Shown here piece after piece: positions 50,836-60,199 of a DNA stretch of 64,000 nucleotides. Each line of letters starts with the position of its first letter. The first letter of the stretch is position 1. A program made the translations under genes and the position numbers. Source of the stretch: Clostridia bacterium (lineage in GTDB: Bacteria; Bacillota; Clostridia; Lachnospirales; Lachnospiraceae); contig CAJTEN010000026.1 in the NCBI GenBank assembly GCA_910575245.1, positions 16,534 to 80,533 on the forward strand, written 5' to 3'. The notes beneath the pieces were generated by a model. The model saw nothing but the letters and a program-made list of their open reading frames with translations, was not told the origin of the DNA and made no database searches.

Positions 50836-52199
50836 ATGCAGGATAAAACAACAGAAATCTTCCGGGACGCCCCGGTACCGAAAGCAGTCATCAGTAACGT
50901 CGTGCCCTCTATCGTCAGTATGATCATGGTTCTGATCTACAACCTGGCCGACACCTTCTTCATAGGACAGACGAAAAATGCCTATATGGTTGCCGCAATC
51001 TCCGTGGCAACTCCGGCATTTCTTTTGTTCATGGCTATCGGCATGCTCTTTGGCATAGGAGGCACTTCCCTGATCTCAAGGATGCTCGGGGAAGGCAATA
51101 CGGAGAAGGCAAAAAACGCTTCTGCCTTCTGCTTCTGGACCGGACTGAGCATCGGAATCATCGCAATGACCGTTATCTTTATCTTCGCCACACCGGTAAG
51201 CCGTGCCATTGGGGCAAGTGATGACACCGTAGGCTATGCGTCCCAATATCTGCGCATCGTTTCCACAGCCATCCCATTTCTGATCATCAGCAACAGCTTC
51301 AGCAATATCATCCGTGCCGAGGGCAATGCAAATGTGGCCATGATGGGAATGCTGATCGGAAATCTTATCAATATCGTACTGGATCCTGTAATGATTCTCG
51401 GCCTTGGCTGGGATGTTGCCGGGGCTGCAGCCGCAACCGTTCTGGGCAATATCTTCGCAGCCGCTTTCTACATCCGGCATCTGCTCTCCAGGAAAGCAAC
51501 GCTCTCCATCCTGCCCAGATACTATCAGGCAGGAAACGGCATCGCAGCCGGAGTCCTTTCCATCGGCATTCCGGCATCCTTAAACAGCATCCTGATGAGC
51601 CTTTCGAATATTATCGTCAACAACATCATGACGGATTACGGCGATATGGCAGTTGCAGGACTGGGCGTGGCTATGAAAGTCAACATGATTGTTGTCATGC
51701 TCCTGATCGGGCTAGGCACCGGGATCCAGCCTGTTCTGGGCTACTGTTTCGGCGCCGGAAACCGGAAGCGTTATATGGCAGTCCTTAAGTTTTCCCTGAT
51801 TCTCGCCTTCGGATTAAGCGCCATTATGACCGTTATCTGCTACTGCGGTGCAGGACCGCTGGTACATGCGTTTCTGGAGGATGCGGATGCATTTACCTTC
51901 GGCATGTCTTTCGCCCGTATCTATATCTACTCCGGTCCTGTCATGGGAATTCTGTTTGTATTTATCAATGCCATCCAGTCCACCGGAGCTGCCCTGCCGC
52001 GCTGATCCTGTCCATCAGCCGCCAGGGAATCATTTACCTGCCGGTACTGTTCCTGTTCCGGAGCATCTTCGATTCCGCAGCCATGCTTGCGGCGGCACAG
52101 CCGATCACGGACTATCTGTCCACCGCCCTTGCAATTACGCTGTTTATCACTACCTGCCGGAGATATTTTCCGCAGACGGATCGTGTACAGCCTGAATAA
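50836..52199 (+). pseudogene. MATE-family transporter with a one-base deletion
   Basis: The first 389 codons encode a normal MATE protein (VVPSIVSMIMVLIYNLADTF; second half GLGTGIQPVLGYCFGAGNRKR). The frame stops at 52003-52005 after STGAALPR. In the next frame translation resumes without loss as AALILSISRQGIIYLPVLFL and runs to a stop at 52197-52199. The total is then 454 aa, the usual size, and one base is missing near 51996-52000 (CCTGCCGCGC). The shortened protein would lack the last two helices. It may be a true mutation, a sequencing error or a phase-variable site, although there is no long homopolymer. Partner of the upstream MarR. Confidence 0.8.
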
Positions 52200-52340
52200 G
52201 GCTAATCTCTATTATATTCGGGCCGAAAACCGTTGGGAAAATCAAGCATGTTCTCTGCGGTATCGGCCCTGGATAGGCATCTGTTCTGAATCCCTCATTC
52301 TTGCTCAACCTGCAAATTCAGATACAAACACATTTCTACC

Positions 52341-54314
52341 TCACCATTCGCACCCGAAACACATTTCTTCTATAAATCTGTTATTAAACTCCTGATTGCC
52401 TCCAAGCTGTACTTCCCTGGAATTTTCCAGAATTTTCTCAAGCCCCTGCAATGCTCTACTGTCGCTTAGATATTTGTGGATTCCTCCCAAAGAACTATTT
52501 CCGGCTATTTCTATCTTATCTTCGAATTCCTTCGGAAAAATACCTATGGAAACAGCCTTGTCGATATTAATCCCAAAGCCGAATCCACCAGAAAGATATA
52601 CCTTATCCACCTCCTCGGCACAGATGCCGAATTCTTTCATGAGTACTTCTATTCCTGCCCGGATCGCTGCCTTTGCCAGCATAAGTTCCCGGACATCATG
52701 TCTTGTGAATGCGATCGGATTTCCATGCGGATCTGCAGCAAGAGTAAATCCTGTCTCAAAATACGTTTCTGTCATTGCTCCGGTCTCATCAATGATTTCA
52801 TTCCTCAAAAGCTCAGCTACCGTTTCAATGACTCCGGTACCGCAGATCCCCACCGGAGGCTGATCCATAATAGTAGAAACCAATACCCTGCCCTCTCTGA
52901 TCTCCACGCCGCAGATGGCTCCCGAGACGCTTCCGATTCCCCTGCTGATATTGCCTCCCTCAAAGGTCGGCCCCGCCGCCGTGGAAGTAACCAAAATTTT
53001 CCCATTGTTTCCAATAGCCAATTCTCCATTCGTTCCAAGGTCGATCAGCATTGACACCTTCTCGGCTCGATCGAATCCACAGTATAAGAGTCCGGCGGTA
53101 ATATCTCCGCCTACATACCCGGATATTCCTGGAAAAACAGTTGCCGTGGCATCCAGATTACCCAACCCTGTCAATTCTGCACTGCTCCCTTTCAGAAGCG
53201 CAAGGCTGTACGGCCTGAAAGGTGCAACACCAAGCGTATCGCAGGGATACCCCATCAGGAAATGTATCATTGCCGTATTCCCCGCCACAGCCACATGCGC
53301 AATCTGCTCCCTGCTTCTGCCGCTCCCGGCAGTCAACCGTTCTATTCCCTTTCTTAAATCCTTTCGGATACAGGCCTGCAGTTCTTCCCTCCTGCCCTCA
53401 CAGGAAGCCTTGATCCTGGAAATAACATCGACTCCGTAAATTCTCTGGCTGTTCAAACCCTCTGCCACCATTTCCATCAGTTCCCTTCCTCTGGAGCGAA
53501 TGATTTCCATGTCGTTCACCGGCCCCTGCATCCGCAGATTCCTTGCCTGAAATACATAAGGCGAAAACCGGCATCCCTGTTCCGGATGCCCATAAGAGAC
53601 AAGCAAGCCTCCGGAACGTATTGTGCGCATGAACAAAGTCACGGTGGGCTCACCGGGCAGCTGATCGTCGCCCATCATCACAACGCCCACATCGCTTTCC
53701 TCTATTTCTTTCACAGTCTCTGCAGATAATTCCCCCGGATGGAAGACGGCGTCCGCCCCAAGCGCCAGTGCCAGTTTCCGTCTCTGTCTATACAGATCCC
53801 ATCCGATTACCCTCTCATAACCAAGTGCCTTCGCATACTGCAAAAGCACCAGCCCGCTGGGGCCGAGTCCGCATATTGCCATAGTCTTTCGCCCGCTTGC
53901 GGCAGGCAGTTCCATGATGGCACGGCAGGACGCCAGAGCCAGTTCCAACACCGGCCCTTCATCCAAAGACAGATTCTCCGGTACCCGGAACATGGCCACA
54001 TTCTCCACCGTCACAGCCTGATACTCCGCAAACGCACCCGCTTCAAACCACCAGCATACCCGGTCTCCCACCTGAAACTGCCTGATATTCTTTCCTTTGC
54101 GGATAATCCTTCCGCTGGCCTCGTGTCCGAACACCATGGGCGTCTGATAAGCCTCATGCCCATGATAAATGCCCGGATCGGAACCGTTGCATATACATGC
54201 CCTCTCAATCTCCACAAGCACCTGATTCTCTGATATTTCCGGTATAGGCACTTCCTGCAGCTTCAGTTCTCCCGGTCTTGTCAGAACCCATGCTCTCATT
54301 TTTTCTTCAGGCAT
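52341..54314 (-). CDS. Alcohol dehydrogenase / corrinoid-activator (RACE) chimera
   Basis: 657 aa in one frame. Residues 1-286 are a zinc-type medium-chain dehydrogenase: catalytic Cys42 in CICNGSD, GHE at 63-65, cofactor motif GLGPSG (149-154). Its last 50 or so residues are missing. From 287, LNSQRIYGVDVISRI begins the ASKHA domain of RACE proteins, the ATP-dependent reductive activators of corrinoid proteins (DUF4445), continuing with MLIDLGTNGELAIG and VYLSGGFGFGINIDKA to the end. The RACE [2Fe-2S] domain and the first phosphate-binding motif (DIGTTT) are absent. This looks like an in-frame deletion between two neighbouring genes rather than a designed fusion. GGAG precedes the ATG. Activity of either half is doubtful. 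Confidence 0.8.
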   Translation of the reverse strand: MPEEKMRAWVLTRPGELKLQEVPIPEISENQVLVEIERACICNGSDPGIYHGHEAYQTPMVFGHEASGRIIRKGKNIRQFQVGDRVCWWFEAGAFAEYQAVTVENVAMFRVPENLSLDEGPVLELALASCRAIMELPAASGRKTMAICGLGPSGLVLLQYAKALGYERVIGWDLYRQRRKLALALGADAVFHPGELSAETVKEIEESDVGVVMMGDDQLPGEPTVTLFMRTIRSGGLLVSYGHPEQGCRFSPYVFQARNLRMQGPVNDMEIIRSRGRELMEMVAEGLNSQRIYGVDVISRIKASCEGRREELQACIRKDLRKGIERLTAGSGRSREQIAHVAVAGNTAMIHFLMGYPCDTLGVAPFRPYSLALLKGSSAELTGLGNLDATATVFPGISGYVGGDITAGLLYCGFDRAEKVSMLIDLGTNGELAIGNNGKILVTSTAAGPTFEGGNISRGIGSVSGAICGVEIREGRVLVSTIMDQPPVGICGTGVIETVAELLRNEIIDETGAMTETYFETGFTLAADPHGNPIAFTRHDVRELMLAKAAIRAGIEVLMKEFGICAEEVDKVYLSGGFGFGINIDKAVSIGIFPKEFEDKIEIAGNSSLGGIHKYLSDSRALQGLEKILENSREVQLGGNQEFNNRFIEEMCFGCEW

Positions 54315-54564
54315 ACCCTGTATCTCCTTTTCCGTAACAGTCCAGACACTTCACTGTCATCCTTTGATCATCTTACATGGATTATAACAGTCAGGCCAGG
54401 TTTCCGAAATGCACCAGATTCTGATTTCTTGCACTATTTTATGATACGAAGTCGAGCGGCGCCTGTTTGGGGGGCTCGCTTTGTGAGCCTGGAGAATGTG
54501 GAGGATTTTTCCGAAATGCGCTGTCATCTCCTGACGGTTTCCCTCCTGTATTAATCCATATAAA

Positions 54565-54589
54565 AAAGGAGCCTGTATACAGCTCCTTT
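54565..54589 (-). terminator. Terminator after the acetyltransferase remnant
   Basis: On the minus strand AAAGGAGC / GCTCCTTT (8 bp, 9-nt loop) is followed by TTTATAT, a good rho-independent shape. It lies 14 bp beyond the remnant stop. The remaining 250 bp up to the chimera gene contain no gene. Confidence 0.65.
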
Positions 54590-54602
54590 CCTGTTATTCA
54601 CT

Positions 54603-54734
54603 CTACCATAATACATCAGCTTCTATCTGATTCTTGAACTTTCTCACAAGGCTCTTTGCATGTGCCTGCAGAGCCACATTCTCTTCGTCATCCTCCCAAA
54701 GATATCCCTGTTTCATTTTTTCCTGTTCTGTCAT
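54603..54734 (-). pseudogene. N-terminal remnant of a sugar O-acetyltransferase
   Basis: The minus strand reads MTEQEKMKQGYLWEDDEEN...AKSLVRKF and stops after 43 codons. This matches the N-terminal Mac domain of maltose/galactoside O-acetyltransferases (usual form MTEKEKM.AG..Y...D.EL...R..A..L...FN). The hexapeptide-repeat catalytic domain is entirely missing; the next bases are a terminator. Confidence 0.65.
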
Positions 54735-54755
54735 TGCTTACCCCATCCTTTCTGT

Positions 54756-54858
54756 TATAGTAAACGACATAACAAATTTCTGTTTCCGGCTCTTGCAGGA
54801 GCCTTATATGGAAGTCTCTGCAAGGCCGAAAACGAAATTTCCAATGTCGTTTACTATA
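54756..54858. repeat. 103-bp palindromic repeat, copy B
   Basis: Reverse-complement relative of copy A (39746-39848) with equal length and the same nested arms: TATAGTAAACGACATAACAAA at the left end less its last base, ATGTCGTTTACTATA at the right. It sits 13 bp beyond the beta-glucuronidase stop and may fold in its mRNA. Confidence 0.65.
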
Positions 54859-54871
54859 GATTAAATACGAC

Positions 54872-56635
54872 TCATTCCTGATAGAATTTCTGCAGAACAT
54901 AAAACGCCATCTTCTTATATTTCTTATCCGCAGAGCACAATCCCTTCCGGTTATAGTAATTCTGGATGTAGCTGGTTCTTCTCGGGCACCGGAAATCATA
55001 CAGGATCCAGGGCGTCATTCCCTTGATATAATCGATCTTGCGCAGCACTTCGATCTGACGCTCATATACATACGCCTGGCACTCTTCCGTTCCCTTATCT
55101 GTCACGGCCCCGTGATGGCCTGCCAGCGCATCTGCCCCGAATTCCGTAATGATAACCGGCTTCTGCGGTCTGCTATTTGCCATAAGCTGCGGAAGCTTCT
55201 CGAAATCCGGCGTATACCAGCCGCAGTACTCATTGATACCGATCACGTCCAGATATTCTGTCAGACGGTCCGCAATCACGTTCTTCCTGCTGTCAACAAG
55301 ACAGGCCGCCGATACCAGACGGTTGCCGCCTTCTTCACGGGCACACCCGGCAAGTCTGCCCATAAACTTCAACCGCTCGTCCGTATCGGCATTCTCGTTG
55401 CCCACGGACCATACGATCACGCTCGCCCGGTTCCAGTCGCGCATCATCAATTCCCGCAGCTGATTCCTGGCGTCTTCATATGTCTTCTCCCTTTCGAACC
55501 GGATTGCCCAGTATACAGGAATCTCCTCCCATAGAAGTATCCCCATCTCATCCGCAAGCCTTGCCATTCTTTCGCTGTGCGGATAATGTGCGATCCGCAT
55601 GAAGTTACATCCAAGCTCCTTAGCCAGCAGAATATTCTCTGTCCTCTCTTCGTCTGTCAGTCCCTTTCCGTTCTCCACGCTCTCTTCATGACTGCTGATT
55701 CCGCGCAGGAACACCGGGCTGCCGTTTAAGAAGATTTCGCCCTTCTCTACTTTGATTTCGCGGAATCCTACCCGGTCACTGACCAAGTCGCCCATACAGG
55801 ATACTGTTACTCCATATAATCTGGGTGTATCCGGCGACCATAACTCGGGTCTGGCTTCTATTATAACCGTACCGGTTCCGTCTGAGACGGAGATCTGTGA
55901 TTTGATCCCCAGTTCTTCCATGCACAGCCAGGCTTCGCAGGAAATCTTCTCTGACAGCTTCACCTGTGCCTGAATTTTACTGAATGTCCCGTCGGGAACA
56001 AGCGCGATCCGAAAATCTTTGATATACACCTTCGGCACATATATCAGTTCAATATCCCGATAGACACCCCCGTAGTTAAACCAGTCCGTATTCTCGGTGG
56101 GCACCTGCGTTTCTCTTCTGGTGCTGTCAACCACAAGCATGATCCTATTGTCTGTCTTGATAACATCCGTGATATCGAAATATCCGGGTGTGGAACCGCC
56201 TCTGTGCATTCCCACATAGCTTCTGTTTACAAACACACGGCACAAATAATTGGCAGCTCCCACTTTCAGGATCACCCGCTCCTCTCCGTTTCCGCTATGT
56301 GAGAATTTCCTGGTAAAGACCATGCTCCCGTCATACAGCAGAAATTTCTCATCCAGAGTATTCCAGCAGCAGGGCAGCTGCATTACCGGCCACTCATCAA
56401 AGGAATAATCCAGCGGAAGCGTATATCCGTTTTCATCAAACCGCCTTTCTTCGAACCAGTGCTGCCTTAAGCATGTGTCATACTGATCCACAGCGTACTG
56501 CCACTTCCCGTTCAATAAGGCCCTTTTCCTTCCGGAATCGAATACCATGGTATCCGCGGTTGCCTGTTTCCCTTCGTACTGCTGCGTATAATCCTCCAGA
56601 TGAATATCTGACATATAAATTTTCGGTTTTTCCAT
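54872..56635 (-). CDS. uidA: Beta-glucuronidase, glycoside hydrolase family 2
   Basis: 587 aa with the three GH2 parts: a sugar-binding jelly roll (about 35-200), an immunoglobulin-like domain and a TIM barrel (about 300-587). The acid/base Glu lies in WSVGNENAD and the nucleophile Glu in VIITEFGADA. The C-terminal YYNRKGLC contains the N-x-K-G motif that reads the glucuronate carboxylate, which separates GUS from beta-galactosidase. No signal peptide, so cytoplasmic. GGAGGAAG precedes the ATG. Upstream on the same strand are a small ORF and an SDR dehydrogenase that could process released sugar; no glucuronide transporter is adjacent, although a MATE pump lies upstream. Confidence 0.92.
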   Translation of the reverse strand: MEKPKIYMSDIHLEDYTQQYEGKQATADTMVFDSGRKRALLNGKWQYAVDQYDTCLRQHWFEERRFDENGYTLPLDYSFDEWPVMQLPCCWNTLDEKFLLYDGSMVFTRKFSHSGNGEERVILKVGAANYLCRVFVNRSYVGMHRGGSTPGYFDITDVIKTDNRIMLVVDSTRRETQVPTENTDWFNYGGVYRDIELIYVPKVYIKDFRIALVPDGTFSKIQAQVKLSEKISCEAWLCMEELGIKSQISVSDGTGTVIIEARPELWSPDTPRLYGVTVSCMGDLVSDRVGFREIKVEKGEIFLNGSPVFLRGISSHEESVENGKGLTDEERTENILLAKELGCNFMRIAHYPHSERMARLADEMGILLWEEIPVYWAIRFEREKTYEDARNQLRELMMRDWNRASVIVWSVGNENADTDERLKFMGRLAGCAREEGGNRLVSAACLVDSRKNVIADRLTEYLDVIGINEYCGWYTPDFEKLPQLMANSRPQKPVIITEFGADALAGHHGAVTDKGTEECQAYVYERQIEVLRKIDYIKGMTPWILYDFRCPRRTSYIQNYYNRKGLCSADKKYKKMAFYVLQKFYQE

Positions 56636-56760
56636 GCGCTCTTCCTCCTGGTCCGTAATTCCTGCAATTCTTTATTATCAGGCGTTTCCTTTAAAGCCCT
56701 TTCAATCTGTGCTAAAGTAAGCCTGACAAACCCTTGAAGCTGCTTGTTGGTCACTCCCAT
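56512..56760 (-). CDS. Small ORF overlapping the start of the beta-glucuronidase gene
   Basis: 82 codons. The first 40 residues (NKQLQGFVRLTLAQIERALK...DNKELQEL) look like a genuine amphipathic helical protein, and AGGTGATT lies 5 nt before the ATG. The last 40 residues run out of frame through the GUS start region and look like non-coding translation. It may be a small protein whose stop was lost by a frameshift. Not a recognised family. Confidence 0.4.
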   Translation of the reverse strand: MGVTNKQLQGFVRLTLAQIERALKETPDNKELQELRTRRKSAWKNRKFICQIFIWRIIRSSTKGNRQPRIPWYSIPEGKGPY

Positions 56761-56858
56761 ATAATCACCTGCTTTCTCTAAACTGCCGATTTATCTGATA
56801 TAGTAATCATAACAACAAGTAATTTAAGTTTAAAGAGGCAGCTTCAGGGAGACTCTGC

Positions 56859-57635
56859 TTAGAAACAGGTAAACGCCCCGTCGATGATGAAATCAGAACC
56901 CGTCGTAAAAGTACTGGTATCGCCTGCCAGGTATACACAGATGGACTCCAGTTCTTCCGGTCTGCCCATTCTTCCAAGCGGCGCCATCTCATTCCACTTC
57001 TCGATCAACGGAATCAGCGTAGGAGAATTCAAAGTAAGCTCCGTACCGATATATCCGGGGCTGATGCTGTTGACACGGACGCCTCTCTTCGCCCACTCGA
57101 TCGCCAGTGATTTCGTAAGCTGGATCACGCCCGCTTTGGATGCATTATATGCACACTGCGGCTGCGGAACATTGACGATATGCGCCGACATGGAAGCCGT
57201 GTTGATAATGGAACCGCCGCCGTGCGCCAACATATATTTCCCGGCCGCAATGTCGGTAAGGAAGATGCCGTTCAGATTGATGTTGATTACTTTATTCCAC
57301 TGCTCATAAGTCATTTCTTCCGCCGGAGCGTTAATGCAGATGCCCGCATTATTGTGACAGAAATCCAGGCCGCCCAGCTGCTCCACAACCTGTGCAACCA
57401 TTGCATCCACCTGATCCTTGTCGGTACAGTCTGTCTTGATTGCGATCACTTTCCTGCCGGTGTTCTCTGCAAGTTCGGACGCTGTCTTCACGGCCTCTTC
57501 GTAGTCCAAATCCACGATCGCCACATCCGCACCTGCCTCCGCGAATGCTGTTGCAGTACACTTGCCGATTCCTCTTGCTGCTCCTGTTACAAATCCCCTT
57601 TTCCCATCCAGTCTCATTTTTTCGATAATTCCCAT
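56859..57635 (-). CDS. Short-chain dehydrogenase/reductase (polyol or sugar-acid type)
   Basis: 258 aa, classical SDR length. The cofactor motif TGAARGIG (17-24) precedes NNAG (about 91-94), the catalytic Ser in NTASMSAH and YNASK (Y-x-x-x-K), with ISPGYIGTEL after it. DLD after the second strand suggests NAD(H) preference. It is closest in style to gluconate 5-dehydrogenase/sorbose reductase enzymes; the substrate is uncertain. GGGAGAAC precedes the ATG. It precedes the beta-glucuronidase on the same strand, so it may reduce or oxidise a glucuronate-derived product. Confidence 0.88.
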   Translation of the reverse strand: MGIIEKMRLDGKRGFVTGAARGIGKCTATAFAEAGADVAIVDLDYEEAVKTASELAENTGRKVIAIKTDCTDKDQVDAMVAQVVEQLGGLDFCHNNAGICINAPAEEMTYEQWNKVININLNGIFLTDIAAGKYMLAHGGGSIINTASMSAHIVNVPQPQCAYNASKAGVIQLTKSLAIEWAKRGVRVNSISPGYIGTELTLNSPTLIPLIEKWNEMAPLGRMGRPEELESICVYLAGDTSTFTTGSDFIIDGAFTCF

Positions 57636-57804
57636 GATGTTCTCCCTTCTTTGATATTATTTTGTAAAATCATTTATCAAAATGTAATTACATAATATAT
57701 CTCAGATATAAATTGGTCAATTCAAATAAAATGAACTATGATCCAAAGCCAAAAGAACCTCAATGTATCATTGAACGGCATAAGCTATAAAGGGAACGGA
57801 TATA

Positions 57805-59163
57805 TCAGATCACCTGAAACTCTTTCCATTTCCCTGACTTTTGCCGCCAGATGAAAATAACCGCACGGATCACCCAGTCACAGACCATGGCGACTGCAAT
57901 TCCGATCACTCCCATGTGGAAAACGATTCCCAACAGCCAGGATAAGAACAGTCGGCCCGCGATCGTGGATATGACCGAAACATACATCGTAAATTTCACG
58001 TCGCCGGCCGCCCTGATCCCATTACTGAGCGCCCCGGAGAAGGGGAATGCCGCCGCATTGAATACATTATGGATCAATACCAGCCAGACCACAAGCTGCC
58101 TGGTCTGTGCCTCCAGCGCGTAGAACTGCAGGAACAGCGGCGTAAACAGGAAGATCAGAAGATTCCACGCAGAAGACAGCAGAAGCGTTATTTTCGACAG
58201 CTTCGTAAGGTAATAGTCCGCCGCCTGGATATCCCGGTTCCCCATACACTGTCCGATCACAGTGATAAAGGCGGGTCCCATTGCCACGCCTGCCAGTGCC
58301 GCCAGAGACCAGATACTCTGTGCCACACCGTTTGCCGCGATCTGATAAGTACCAAAAAGCGCCACGATACTGCTGAGCGCTACCTTAACAAGCTGAAAAA
58401 TCCCGTTCTCCACCCCGTTCGGTATTGCAACATTCCAGATTCGCTTCAGGCAGGCCGTATCCCATTTGAAAATCCAACCTAATCTGTAAACCACCTCATT
58501 CTTCTTCCGAAAACACAGAAGCGTGATAATGACAGCGGAGAATGTCCTGGCAATCAGGGAAGGCCATGCCACACCTGCCACCCCCGCATGAAGCACAAAC
58601 ACACCGATTACATTACCGACTATGTTAATGAAATTCGATACCACCGACAGATACATGGTCACATTTGTCTTACCGAGACTCCGGTAAACCGCAGCGCCGG
58701 CATTATAAACTGCAAGCGCCGGATAAGAATAGGCCGAAATTTTCAAATAAGTGACACAGGCCTCCATCACAGGCTCCTCCACCTTGCCGAAAAGCAGGCC
58801 GAGCATTCCCCTGTTTCCCACCAGCACAAGCGCTGCGGCCAACAGGGAAAAGGCAGTCCCGAACATCAGAAGCTGGCTGGCAGAGTACCCTGCACTCTCC
58901 GTCTCCTTCCTGCCGATATACTGACTGATCACGACAGCACCGCCGGAGGCCAGCGCCGTAAAAAGATAAATAAAGATCGTGTTAAACTGATTCACCAGGG
59001 AAACCCCCGATACCGCCGCTTCCCCTGCATAACTGACCACAAGGGTATCGGCAATCCCCACAAGCATCACCAAAAGCTGCTCCAGAAATAACGGAACAAT
59101 CATTTCCCGTAAATCTCTGTTGGAAAACGGCATATCCTTTTCCGGTCTGTCTTCTCTCTTCAT
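57805..59163 (-). CDS. MATE-family efflux transporter
   Basis: 452 aa, complete, about 12 helices. N terminus LREMIVPLFLEQLLVMLVGIADTLVV; the linker and second half show IPNGVENGIFQLVKVALSSI and NGVAQSIWSLAALAGVAMGPA. The AGGAAAGG ribosome site is 4 nt before the ATG. The downstream SDR/GUS genes are on the same strand, 170 bp away. Related MATE proteins of this subgroup occur beside glycoside genes in Lachnospiraceae, but a role in sugar transport is not supported by the sequence. Drug or metabolite export is the default reading. Confidence 0.92.
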   Translation of the reverse strand: MKREDRPEKDMPFSNRDLREMIVPLFLEQLLVMLVGIADTLVVSYAGEAAVSGVSLVNQFNTIFIYLFTALASGGAVVISQYIGRKETESAGYSASQLLMFGTAFSLLAAALVLVGNRGMLGLLFGKVEEPVMEACVTYLKISAYSYPALAVYNAGAAVYRSLGKTNVTMYLSVVSNFINIVGNVIGVFVLHAGVAGVAWPSLIARTFSAVIITLLCFRKKNEVVYRLGWIFKWDTACLKRIWNVAIPNGVENGIFQLVKVALSSIVALFGTYQIAANGVAQSIWSLAALAGVAMGPAFITVIGQCMGNRDIQAADYYLTKLSKITLLLSSAWNLLIFLFTPLFLQFYALEAQTRQLVVWLVLIHNVFNAAAFPFSGALSNGIRAAGDVKFTMYVSVISTIAGRLFLSWLLGIVFHMGVIGIAVAMVCDWVIRAVIFIWRQKSGKWKEFQVI

Positions 59164-59353
59164 TATCCTTTCCTCCTGTTCTGGCTGATTGCAGAAAATT
59201 TGAGTTGTCTGACCGTTCTTTTCTCTGCACCTACATCATAAAACAGATTCCTTATGATATCAAATACCTATTCTTTATATGCCTTTCATGCCTAAAAAGC
59301 ATGCTTCTAATATCGTAGGGCTCTGCTTCTGGAAAGAACCAGTCATCCATCTT

Positions 59354-59606
59354 TCAGACAATCTCTATCCTCTCTTCGCTGTAGACCAGCACCCTGTCAA
59401 TCACAGCAACCAGCCTGCCCTTATCGAAAGTTCCAAGCGATACCATCCCTTCCAGCTCCGTCTCCCTCTCTTCCATATGCAGCATCTGTTCCCTGATCTG
59501 TATAATCTCCTCCTTCAGCTCCAGTACCCTTTTTTCTATTTCCAGGATCCGGCTGGCTGTGTTTTCATACTCCTTACGGTACTTTGAATACGCCGCTTTT
59601 CATGCC
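59354..59606 (-). pseudogene. C-terminal remnant of a large serine recombinase
   Basis: Directly after a stop, the minus strand reads KAAYSKYRKEYENTASRILE, a coiled-coil region with ELKEEIIQIREQML, then SLGTFDKGRLVAVIDRVLVY followed by SEERIEIV and a stop. This is the typical end of Clostridia site-specific serine recombinases (coiled coil, then F-D-x-x-L-x-x-x-I-D-x-I-x-V-Y...R-I-E-I). The catalytic and zinc-ribbon domains are missing. It marks the edge of a former mobile element. Confidence 0.6.
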
Positions 59607-59654
59607 CTTTGTTACGCAGTAGAGGCAGGAAAAGCCTTGCTGCAAGCGGTTTTG

Positions 59655-59943
59655 CGGGCGCGTATCTGGCGTGGCGCATTTTGTTGACAGTGTAGGCTTC
59701 CGGCAAGTGCCGGAGTTTTTACAGGAGCAAAAGCAGATTACCCCGGATGACATGCTGCCCTACAAGACACTTTCCTTTTCCAAAAATCGAGGGCAGACAT
59801 GGGACGTATGCGCTGATTGACAAGGGGGGGGAGAACCGGGACAAGGAGATAAGGAAGCCCCGCCCCTCTATCCGGGCGCAGCTTAAAACAGACAATTTTT
59901 CGAGGAAATGGCAAAAATACAACATTCTTGATAAAAAATCATG
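59655..59943 (+). pseudogene. Eroded conjugative-element fragment
   Basis: Plus-strand pieces read VSGVAHFVDSVGFRQVPEF, ITPDDMLPYKTLSFSKNRG and, after a frameshift at a run of Gs (59825-59831), RKPRPSIRAQLKTDNFS. The RPSIRAQL stretch resembles C-terminal tails of proteins encoded on Clostridia integrative elements. Composition changes to AT-rich right after it. No function remains. From 59944 to 60199 I see no convincing gene. Confidence 0.35.
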
Positions 59944-60199
59944 ATACAAAAAAAGTACTGGTCTTTTTGCTGTAATTATTCACCCTATTACATTTTACTG
60001 TTCACCTTTCTTCTTGGATATGTCTACATAGTTCCAACCATTAGTTTAATTATTTCCGCTATTTGTTTTTCAAGTGTGGATTACTTTGTTAAAATACATT
60101 ATATTAACAACAGGTTACAAAAATATATATTACAAGTTAACTGCCAGTACATGGGACGAGTAAAACAATTAGAGTACAATATATATGGAGGGATTTCTT

